A DNA stretch of 64,000 bases from positions 186,001-250,000 of the forward strand of contig NZ_JAHKQL010000016.1 in assembly GCF_018861005.1 (NCBI RefSeq), written 5' to 3'. The position numbers were made by a program, and so were the translations under genes. Shown here piece after piece: positions 7,388 through 14,665 of the stretch (its first letter is position 1; every line of letters starts with the position of its first letter). This DNA is from Polaribacter vadi. Lineage in GTDB: Bacteria; Bacteroidota; Bacteroidia; Flavobacteriales; Flavobacteriaceae. The notes beneath the pieces were generated by a model that did not search any database, was not told the DNA's origin, and worked only from the letters and a program-made list of their open reading frames with translations.

Positions 7388-9793
7388 ATGCCAAAAAATC
7401 CTGAATTAGAACTTGCGTTAAATTTTATTGATAAAACAGACAGAAATCTGTTTATTACTGGTAAAGCAGGTACAGGAAAAACTACTTTTTTACACAAAAT
7501 AAAAAGTGATTCATTAAAAAGAATGGTAATTGTTGCACCAACAGGTGTTGCAGCAATTAACGCAAAAGGTGTTACTGTGCATTCGTTTTTTCAAATGCCT
7601 TTTGGACCAATTTTACCAGATCAGATTGCAAATACAAATCAGCAGCGTAAGTTTTCTAAAACAAAAATTGATATTATAAAATCCTTAGATTTAGTAATTA
7701 TAGACGAAATTTCTATGGTGCGTGCAGATTTATTAGACGGTATAGATCAAGTAATGAGGCGTTATAAAAACCGAAATAAAGTTTTTGGTGGCGCACAAGT
7801 TTTAATGATTGGAGATTTGCAACAATTAGCTCCTGTTGTAAGACCAAATGAATGGAGTTTACTAAGAAATCATTACGAAACTGTCTATTTTTTTAGCTCT
7901 AAAGCTTTTCAAGAAGCCAATGTAGTTTCTATAGAATTAAAGCATATTTATCGTCAGAAAAACGATGATTTTATTACCATTTTAAATGAAGTCAGAAATA
8001 GTAATTTATCAGCAAAATCTGCTAAAATTTTATATGAAAGATACAATCCAGAATTTTCACCAACCAAAGATGATGGTTACATCACCTTAACAACACATAA
8101 TAAAAGAGCCAATTTAATCAACAATTCTGAGCTGAATAAAATTAAATACCAAAGCCATTTTTTTGATGCAGAGGTTTCAGGTAAATTCAATGAAAACGCT
8201 TATCCAAATGACGAGAAATTAGAGTTAAAAGTTGGTGCTCAAGTAATGTTTATCAAAAATGATTCATCACAAGAAAAAAGATATTTTAATGGTAAAATAG
8301 GAATTGTAACCGATATTTCTAGAGAAAATGTTACTGTACAATGTGCCAACGAAATAGATGAAATTGTTACAGAAAGAGAAAATTGGGACAACGTAAATTA
8401 CTCAATTAACGAAGAAACCAAAGAGATTAAAGAAGATGTTATTGGTTCTTTTTCTCAAATTCCTTTGCGTTTGGCTTGGGCAATTACCATTCATAAAAGT
8501 CAGGGTTTAACTTTCGAAAAAGCCATTATAGATGCAGAAGCTTCATTTGCTCACGGACAAACGTACGTGGCTTTAAGTAGGTGTACTTCTTTAGAAGGTT
8601 TGATTTTAAAAACACCAATTACTAGCAACGCAATTATTAACGACCAAACTGTGAGTGTTTTTAATGAAAGTGTAGAAGAAAATCATCCTGATGAAACAGT
8701 TTTAAATGCTTCAGAAAAAGATTTTCAACTCAATTTAATTTCAGAATTATTCGATTTTCAACCATTTTTATATCCTTCAACTAGGTTAATAGACATTTTT
8801 TATAAAAATCAAACCAGTATTAAAGGTGATGTTATTGATCATTTACAAACCATAAAAGATGATGGAGTTGTAGCTTTAATGAAAGTTTCTAACGGATTTA
8901 AAAATCAATTAAATAAAATTTCGGAAGACAATGTCCTACCAGAAAATAGTTCTCAAATTCAAGAACGATTTACAAAAGCTGTAGATTATTTTTTAAATCA
9001 GACTAAAAATAACATTTTAAAACCATTAAATACAATTGAATTTTCTTCGGATAATAAAGCTGTAAAAAAAGATTTTACCACTCAGTTTGATTCTTTGCAA
9101 GAAAAATTACTCGAAAAGTTATTTGCTTTAAATAAAATGACAAATGGATTTAAGGTTCAAGAATATTTAAAAGTTAGAGCAAAAGCTGTTTTACAAAAAT
9201 CTGCACCAACAGCTAAAAAGAAAAAATTATCTACCAGAAAAGATCCTTTGTTAGCTTTAAAATTACGTGAATTGCGTGATGAAATTCGAATAAATGAAAA
9301 CATACCCGCTTTTCAAATTTTTACCCAAGAAACCCTGTATGCAATGTGTGATGCTTTACCAAGAACAGAACAAGAATTGCTAAAAGTTAAAGGAATGGGT
9401 AAAACTCGTGTATCTAAATACGGAGAAGAAATCTTAGAAGTTATAGAACAATATTGTAAAGAAAACGGAATTAATAAATTTAATGAACAGAAAAAAGAAG
9501 ATAAAAAACCAACCAAACAAATTAGTTTAGAGCTTTTTAAATCTGGCTTATCTATAAAAGAAATTGCCAAAGAGCGCAGTTTAACAGCAGGTACCATAGA
9601 GAGTCATTTGGCAAGTTTTATACCTTCTGGCGATGTTGATATTTTAGAATTGATAGATATTAAAAAGTATAAAAAAATCTTGAAAGCAATTGAAGAAACT
9701 GAGTTTAAAAACCTCACAGAACTCAAAGAAAAAGTAGATAACTCTTTTACCTTTATGGAGTTAAGGATGGTTTTGTTGTCTATGGAGAATTAG
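7388..9793 (+). CDS. Pif1/RecD2-type helicase with HRDC and HTH domains
   Basis: An 801-residue superfamily 1 helicase. Walker A is GKAGTGKT (25-32) and Walker B is IIDEIS (104-109). A UvrD-like C-terminal helicase motif, AITIHKSQGLTFEKA, and YVALSRC follow at about residues 360-400. About residues 622-690 form an HRDC domain (LRELRDEI..., then VKGMGKTRVSKYGEEI), and residues about 709-745 a helix-turn-helix of the type found after HRDC in RecQ-like proteins (SGLSIKEIAKERSL). The architecture implies a DNA helicase recognising special DNA structures in repair or recombination. The start is 54 bp after the DUF2200 gene. Closest named relatives are Pif1-like proteins of Bacteroidota; the polarity is not read here. 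Confidence 0.87.
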   Translation: MPKNPELELALNFIDKTDRNLFITGKAGTGKTTFLHKIKSDSLKRMVIVAPTGVAAINAKGVTVHSFFQMPFGPILPDQIANTNQQRKFSKTKIDIIKSLDLVIIDEISMVRADLLDGIDQVMRRYKNRNKVFGGAQVLMIGDLQQLAPVVRPNEWSLLRNHYETVYFFSSKAFQEANVVSIELKHIYRQKNDDFITILNEVRNSNLSAKSAKILYERYNPEFSPTKDDGYITLTTHNKRANLINNSELNKIKYQSHFFDAEVSGKFNENAYPNDEKLELKVGAQVMFIKNDSSQEKRYFNGKIGIVTDISRENVTVQCANEIDEIVTERENWDNVNYSINEETKEIKEDVIGSFSQIPLRLAWAITIHKSQGLTFEKAIIDAEASFAHGQTYVALSRCTSLEGLILKTPITSNAIINDQTVSVFNESVEENHPDETVLNASEKDFQLNLISELFDFQPFLYPSTRLIDIFYKNQTSIKGDVIDHLQTIKDDGVVALMKVSNGFKNQLNKISEDNVLPENSSQIQERFTKAVDYFLNQTKNNILKPLNTIEFSSDNKAVKKDFTTQFDSLQEKLLEKLFALNKMTNGFKVQEYLKVRAKAVLQKSAPTAKKKKLSTRKDPLLALKLRELRDEIRINENIPAFQIFTQETLYAMCDALPRTEQELLKVKGMGKTRVSKYGEEILEVIEQYCKENGINKFNEQKKEDKKPTKQISLELFKSGLSIKEIAKERSLTAGTIESHLASFIPSGDVDILELIDIKKYKKILKAIEETEFKNLTELKEKVDNSFTFMELRMVLLSMEN

Positions 9794-9801
9794 AGTTATT
9801 A

Positions 9802-9885
9802 GTAGCTATTTCCTGCTTTTCATTATATCTTTTTTTATGAAAAACAAAAAAAGGATGCCATTTCAATCAGGGCTAAACTTGTTTG
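9802..9885 (+). repeat. Intergenic palindromic repeat, copy B
   Basis: Shares both ends with copy A: GTAGCTATTTCCTGCTTT at the left and TCAATCAGGGCTAAACTTG at the right. The centre forms its own hairpin, ATCTTTTTTT (9827-9836) with AAAAAAGGAT (9847-9856). It starts 9 bp after the helicase stop codon. Confidence 0.75.
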
Positions 9886-9966
9886 CAAACTATTTGTTTT
9901 GCTAAAGGCAATAGCAATTACAAAAGATTTTCTTAACTTTAAAACATCAACCCAAAAACTATCATT

Positions 9967-10338
9967 ATGAAATTAGGAGCATTCTCAAACAGTTTAGCTG
10001 TAAAAGACATTCATAAATCGAAAGCGTTTTACGAAAAATTAGGCTTTTCTGTTTTTGCAGGCGAAATCGAAAAGAACTATTTAATTATGAAAAACGGCAA
10101 TGCTTTAATTGGTCTTTTTCAAGGAATGTTCGAAAACAATATTATGACGTTTAATCCTGGTTGGGATGAAAATGCCAACAAATTAGCTGAATTTGATGAT
10201 GTAAGAACTATTCAAAAACACTTAAAACAAGAAGGTGTAACTTTAGAAACTGAAGCAGATGAAACAACTTCAGGACCAGCAAGTTTCGTAGTTTTAGATC
10301 CTGATGGAAATGCAATTTTGATAGATCAGCATGTTTAG
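9967..10338 (+). CDS. VOC family (glyoxalase/bleomycin-resistance-like) protein
   Basis: A 123-residue VOC-superfamily protein. Two beta-alpha-beta-beta-beta halves are recognisable: NSLAVKDIHKSKAFYEKLGF (residues 8-27) opens the first and FVVLDPDGNAILIDQ (about 107-121) ends the second. Members are metal-dependent lyases, isomerases, dioxygenases or binding proteins; the typical Glx metal-ligand set is not obvious, so the reaction is not assigned. It stands alone between repeat copy B and a convergent membrane-protein gene. Confidence 0.8.
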   Translation: MKLGAFSNSLAVKDIHKSKAFYEKLGFSVFAGEIEKNYLIMKNGNALIGLFQGMFENNIMTFNPGWDENANKLAEFDDVRTIQKHLKQEGVTLETEADETTSGPASFVVLDPDGNAILIDQHV

Positions 10339-10361
10339 GATTTAATTTAATTAAAAAATAA

Positions 10362-10988
10362 TTATTCTTCTAAAATTAAGGGCAAGAAGGCTAATAAAAT
10401 GATAAAACTTGTAATTATTAAAGAGATAATTAAAGGTTTTGTAATACTTTTTGATTTATAATTCAAATCTTTGTTTAAGTTTTTATTCCAAAATAAACCT
10501 GTTAAAATAGAAGCTCCAAAAAGATTTAAAGTTAAAGACAAAAAGAATTGTATGTGTATAGTGTTTACAATAATGTAGATTGCAATTGTGTATAGAATTC
10601 CAAAAATAAGCACTTGAATTCTTGCCTTTGGTTTATTCATTAGTTTTAAATTGTACATCATTAAAACTGCACCAAATATTACACTAAAAAATATCGAAAA
10701 CCCTTTTATTGCATTTTTAGAATACAAAACAGGTAGTTCAAATTCATCAAAAACACTATCAGTTCTAATGTTTTCTTCTTTTGCTACTACAATATTTTCT
10801 TGTGACTTTTGATCAACAACTGCTTCGTTGATAGCACCAGCGTTTTCAGAGATTATTTCTCTTTTTTCGAGTTCCCAAATTACTGCTTGGATTGCTGCAT
10901 CTGTATATTTGTATTTGTTTTCTAAGATGTGTTCTAATTCAGCATTAGATTTTTTACTCATTTTTAATGAGAAATTATTCTTTTTCAT
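10362..10988 (-). CDS. Hypothetical membrane protein
   Basis: A 208-residue protein not assigned to a named family. The first 40 residues are charged and helical and read like a short motif (SNAELEHILENKYKYTDAAI) often seen at the N-terminus of Bacteroidota membrane proteins. Residues about 45-85 are acidic and probably disordered. The last 120 residues hold about four hydrophobic segments, including FSIFFSVIFGAVLMMYNL and LIISLIITSFIILLAFLP. The gene follows the ClC gene by 8 bp on the same strand, so it is probably cotranscribed. An alternative start is Met10. Confidence 0.6.
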   Translation of the reverse strand: MKKNNFSLKMSKKSNAELEHILENKYKYTDAAIQAVIWELEKREIISENAGAINEAVVDQKSQENIVVAKEENIRTDSVFDEFELPVLYSKNAIKGFSIFFSVIFGAVLMMYNLKLMNKPKARIQVLIFGILYTIAIYIIVNTIHIQFFLSLTLNLFGASILTGLFWNKNLNKDLNYKSKSITKPLIISLIITSFIILLAFLPLILEE

Positions 10989-10996
10989 AAGTTTTT

Positions 10997-12778
10997 TTAT
11001 CCTGTAACTTCAACTAATTTATTTCTGTAAGCAGTTAATAATTTCGATTTAGAAATAAACCCAACATAAGTATTGCCTTTAATTACGGGTAAATTCCAAG
11101 CGCCACTAACTTTAAACTTTTTCATTACTTTTTCTACAGAATCTGTATGATGAATAATTTCTGGAGCAGCTTTCATAAAGGTTTGCACAGTTGTTGTTGT
11201 GTACATTTCTTTATCGAACATAATGGGTCTAATATCGTCCATTAAAACAATACCTAAAAACTGATTTTCTTCGTTTATCACCGGAAAAAGATTTCGTGTA
11301 GATTTTGCAACCGCTTTTTTTAGCATATCACCTAATAGCATATCAGGATATACCTTTTTAAAATTGGTTTCAATTAGGTCGTCAATTTGCATCATCATCA
11401 TTACATTTTTGTCTTTGTTGTGTGTAATGAGTTCTCCTCTTTGTGCTAATTTGTAAGTGTAAATTGAATTAGAGATAAAGTATTTGGTAAAGGCAAAAGA
11501 GATGGCTGCAACTAACATTAAGGGTACAAACAAATCATAACCTCCAGTAATTTCTGCAATTAAGAAAATGGCTGTTAAAGGTGCATGTAAAACTCCAGCC
11601 ATTAAACCTGTCATACCAATTAAGGTAAAATTGGCTTCAGAAACGTGAAAGCCTAAACCCATATTATTTATAATTTTAGCAAAGGCATTACCAAGTGCAC
11701 TTCCCATAACCAAAGTTGGGATAAAAATTCCTCCAACTCCACCAGCTGCAAAAGTGGTACTCATGGCTATTGCCTTAAAAAAAGTAATTAGTAATAATAG
11801 AATTATAACAATCCAAATATTGCTTTCATCAAAAGAAAAAGGTGTGTTACCAATAGCAGCAATGTGATTGCCTTTTAATAAATTATTGATTAAACCATAA
11901 CCCTCACCATATAAAGAAGGCATCAGAAATAAAATAAAACCGATAATTAAACTACCAATAATTAATCTTTTAAAACGATTATCAAACTGATAAAAAAACT
12001 TTCTAATTAGAAAATATACTTTAGAGAAATACACAGAAATAATGCCTGTAAAAATTCCGAAAATGGCATAAAAACCTATTTCACTAATATCAAATTCATC
12101 ATTTAGTTCAAAGCCTAATAAAACATCAGAACCTAAAAAGAAATATGATGTTATAATAGCAGAAACAGATGCTAGTAATAAAGGGACTAAAGAAACAAAA
12201 GCAATATCTAAACTAAAAACCTCTAAAGCAAAAACAATACCTGCAATTGGGGCTTTGAACATAGAAGACATAGCACCAGCAGTTGCACAACCAATTAACA
12301 ACATTCTTGTTTTGGTGTTCATGTGAAACAGCCTAGAAGTATAAGAAGCTAAAGCTGTACCAGCACTAACTGCAGGGCCTTGCAAACCTACAGAACCCCC
12401 AAAACCTACTGTAATAGGCGCAGTTATTAAAGAGGCAAAAATGTTATATTTTGGTATAATTCCTTTTCTTTTAGAAATGGCATATAGTGTTGTAGAAATT
12501 CCATGACCAATATGTTTTTTAAGCCACGTTTTTTTGATGATGGCAACTATAAATAAACCAATAATTGGAAAAATAAAATACAGTGAACTTTTGTAACTTT
12601 TTAAAAAATCTATAGATAAAAGCAGTTGAATATAATGCGTTAAATTTTTTAAAGTTACTGTACCCAAACCAGCTAAAAAGCCAACTAAAATACTTAAGAT
12701 ATATACAAACCTACGCTCTGAGATATTTTTATATCTCCAAAGTAAAATTCGTTTTAGGTATTTGTTTTTGGTTGGCAT
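10997..12778 (-). CDS. ClC-family chloride channel/transporter with CBS pair
   Basis: A 593-residue ClC membrane protein followed by a cytoplasmic CBS pair (about residues 455-590). Selectivity-filter motifs are GHGIS (91-95, in place of GSGIP), GLQGP (131-135, in place of GREGP) and GGIFIPT (about residue 340). At the external gating-glutamate position there is Gln (Gln133, codon CAA at 12382-12380). In the well-studied E. coli protein that change uncouples proton from chloride transport, so this could be channel-like; that is inference. The CBS domains may bind adenine nucleotides. The last bases are followed by an 8-bp gap to the small membrane-protein gene. Confidence 0.9.
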   Translation of the reverse strand: MPTKNKYLKRILLWRYKNISERRFVYILSILVGFLAGLGTVTLKNLTHYIQLLLSIDFLKSYKSSLYFIFPIIGLFIVAIIKKTWLKKHIGHGISTTLYAISKRKGIIPKYNIFASLITAPITVGFGGSVGLQGPAVSAGTALASYTSRLFHMNTKTRMLLIGCATAGAMSSMFKAPIAGIVFALEVFSLDIAFVSLVPLLLASVSAIITSYFFLGSDVLLGFELNDEFDISEIGFYAIFGIFTGIISVYFSKVYFLIRKFFYQFDNRFKRLIIGSLIIGFILFLMPSLYGEGYGLINNLLKGNHIAAIGNTPFSFDESNIWIVIILLLLITFFKAIAMSTTFAAGGVGGIFIPTLVMGSALGNAFAKIINNMGLGFHVSEANFTLIGMTGLMAGVLHAPLTAIFLIAEITGGYDLFVPLMLVAAISFAFTKYFISNSIYTYKLAQRGELITHNKDKNVMMMMQIDDLIETNFKKVYPDMLLGDMLKKAVAKSTRNLFPVINEENQFLGIVLMDDIRPIMFDKEMYTTTTVQTFMKAAPEIIHHTDSVEKVMKKFKVSGAWNLPVIKGNTYVGFISKSKLLTAYRNKLVEVTG

Positions 12779-13131
12779 TGTTGTTAGAGCTAATGTGCTT
12801 TAATTTAAATACAAAATTACGGATATTTAATTTTGATTTTATGAGAAAAGACAGCTTTTAAAAAACTAACTTTTTACATATACTAACGATTTCTATTGCT
12901 TTACGTTCATTTGTAATCTCTAACTAAACATATGTTTCTATAAATTCTCCATTTTTACTGAGATTTTTTTAAGCTATATGCATATGATAATACTTATAAT
13001 CATTTTTAAACGACTACAATCGTTTACAACCGAAAGTAATTGCTTTGTAACCGAATAAAATTTGTGATCTATTGCACCTTTGCAGTGTTGAATGGAACTA
13101 ATGAAATTCGACATAATTTAAAACTTATCTT
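12779..13131. other. Divergent intergenic region (ClC / ssb)
   Basis: This 353-bp AT-rich region separates divergent genes. On the minus strand a -7-like TAATTTTG lies at 12819-12812, before the ClC gene, without a clear -33. On the plus strand there is an inverted repeat TAAACGA-N6-TCGTTTA (13007-13026) and, closer to ssb, CACCTTTGCAG, a common start-site context in the group. TGTTGAAT (13086-13093) and ATTCGACA (13106-13113) could pair in the ssb leader. No gene is seen. Confidence 0.4.
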
Positions 13132-13467
13132 ATGAATACGTTAAGAAACAAAGTACAGTTAATTGGTAGACTAGGTCAAGACCCGGAAATAATTACTTTT
13201 CAAGATGGTAATAAAATTGCAAAATTCTCTTTAGCTACAGATGATAGTTACAAAGATAAATCTGGTAATAAAGTAGAACGCTCTTATTGGCACAATTTGG
13301 TTGTAAAAGGAGGTTTAGTAAAAGTTGTAGAAAACTATGTAACAAAAGGAAAAGAAATAGCTATAGAAGGTAAATTAACAAATAGATCTTATGAAACTAA
13401 ACAAGGTGAAAAAAGATATATAACAGAAGTTTTAGTGAATGAGCTGTTAATGTTAGGTAGTAATTAA
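13132..13467 (+). CDS. ssb: Single-stranded DNA-binding protein, short form
   Basis: A 111-residue OB-fold SSB. The N-terminus NTLRNKVQLIGRLGQDPEI and the core KIAKFSLATDD, YWHNLVVKGG and GKEIAIEGKLTNRSYETKQG match SSB strands. The protein ends right after the OB fold (EVLVNELLMLGSN) and lacks the long linker and acidic DDDIPF-type tip that recruits repair and replication partners. A second, full-length SSB is therefore expected elsewhere; this one may be a specialised paralogue such as those used in competence or recombination. It is a single gene closed by a strong terminator. Confidence 0.9.
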   Translation: MNTLRNKVQLIGRLGQDPEIITFQDGNKIAKFSLATDDSYKDKSGNKVERSYWHNLVVKGGLVKVVENYVTKGKEIAIEGKLTNRSYETKQGEKRYITEVLVNELLMLGSN

Positions 13468-13476
13468 TGTTTTTAT

Positions 13477-13510
13477 AAAAGCCTTGATAGTAACATCAAG
13501 GCTTTTTTTT
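13477..13510. terminator. Terminator between ssb and the TerB-like gene
   Basis: AAAAGCCTTGAT and ATCAAGGCTTTT form a 12-bp stem with a six-base loop, followed by T-runs on the plus strand and preceded by A's. It ends ssb and, from the other side, could end the converging TerB-like gene whose stop is at 13509. Confidence 0.93.
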
Positions 13511-13925
13511 AACTCACTTTTTCTAATTCTAATTCAAGTTTAATTACCATTAACAATTCAGATTCATCAAAATAAGTTACAGAATTGGCAATTTTAAGAG
13601 CAGTTTTTAAAATTAAACTTTTAATACTCTCAGTAAATAAAGAAGGATGCTCATTTTTAAAATCTAAAAATTCTTGATAACAAGAATTAGAATCAAAAAA
13701 ACCTTCATTATTTAACCAATCAAAAACAGTTTCTATTTGATAGGCTGCATCAGAATGATAATCATCATTTACAGCATCAACTTTTGTCCATTTATTTTTT
13801 ACAATTTTCTTTAATGCCTTAAATTCAATCTCTTCAACTACATTATCTGCTGCTGCAATAGCATAAAATAATTTACCTAAGTTTTCATAAAAAGAGATAA
13901 TTGTATTTTTTGCTGGTTTCATCAT
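13509..13925 (-). CDS. TerB-like domain protein
   Basis: A 138-residue all-helical protein resembling the TerB/tellurite-resistance fold. The features are an early helix, FYENLGKLFYAIAAADNVVEE, which is the usual 'AxADGxVxxxE' first helix-turn of the family, and a later acidic turn, VTYFDESELLMVIKL, as the second half-site. TerB-like domains bind metal ions and act in stress-associated complexes, but the role of single-domain forms is unknown. No other ter genes are near. The initial MM gives two possible starts one codon apart. Confidence 0.6.
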   Translation of the reverse strand: MMKPAKNTIISFYENLGKLFYAIAAADNVVEEIEFKALKKIVKNKWTKVDAVNDDYHSDAAYQIETVFDWLNNEGFFDSNSCYQEFLDFKNEHPSLFTESIKSLILKTALKIANSVTYFDESELLMVIKLELELEKVS

Positions 13926-14183
13926 AATAATAAACTTTAATACTGCTTATACACTAATAAGCTGTTGTTTTAATAGTTTAAAATTAATCTGTTTTTTTCT
14001 TTTTTAATCTGATAAAAATCATTGTAATAAATTCTTATAAGTTGTATTTCGTTGTTTTAAAAGCTTTGGTTTGCAGCAATAATTTGTTAAAAACATCTTA
14101 ATTTTTTTTGATTTAACTTTAGTATCATATTCAAAAAATAATTTTTAGTAACTTACAACATCAATTTAAAAAAATCACTTTCT

Positions 14184-14645
14184 ATGCCAAATTATAAGCT
14201 ACATATTAACGGAAAACAACGTTCTGTAACAGCTGATGAAGACACACCTTTACTTTGGGTTTTAAGAGACGAACTTAATTTGGTAGGTACAAAATTTGGT
14301 TGTGGTATTGCACAATGTGGTGCATGTACTGTACATATAGATGGTATTGCAACAAGAAGTTGCCAAATGCAGGTTTCTATTTTAGAAGATGTAAAAATCA
14401 CTACAATAGAAGGTTTGTCTGATGATGGTAAACACCCTGTACAAGAAGCTTGGGCAGAGATTGATGTTCCACAATGTGGTTATTGTCAAGCTGGGCAAAT
14501 AATGACAGTAAGTGCATTTTTAAGCGAAAATAAAAACCCTTCTTCAGAAGAAATTAGAGAAGCAATGCATGGTAACATTTGTAGATGTGCATCTTATAAT
14601 AGAATTGAAAAAGCAGTAAAAGTGGCTGCTGATAAATTATCATAA
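14184..14645 (+). CDS. Molybdenum hydroxylase small [2Fe-2S] subunit (IorA-like)
   Basis: A 153-residue two-domain ferredoxin-like subunit of the xanthine dehydrogenase superfamily. Cys40, Cys45, Cys48 and Cys60 form the plant-type [2Fe-2S] site (CGIAQCGACTV), and Cys98, Cys101, Cys133 and Cys135 the second site (CGYCQAGQ, NICRCASY). It passes electrons from the molybdenum subunit encoded 20 bp downstream. No FAD subunit gene is present, which is typical of isoquinoline 1-oxidoreductase-like enzymes that use a cytochrome or other acceptor instead of NAD. It has no export signal and may be carried through Tat with the large subunit. Confidence 0.92.
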   Translation: MPNYKLHINGKQRSVTADEDTPLLWVLRDELNLVGTKFGCGIAQCGACTVHIDGIATRSCQMQVSILEDVKITTIEGLSDDGKHPVQEAWAEIDVPQCGYCQAGQIMTVSAFLSENKNPSSEEIREAMHGNICRCASYNRIEKAVKVAADKLS

Positions 14646-14665
14646 ACCATCTAAATCTGAAAAAA

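Noticed and set aside
13509..13925. Tellurite resistance (ter) operon
   Set aside because: A lone TerB-like domain with no other ter genes.
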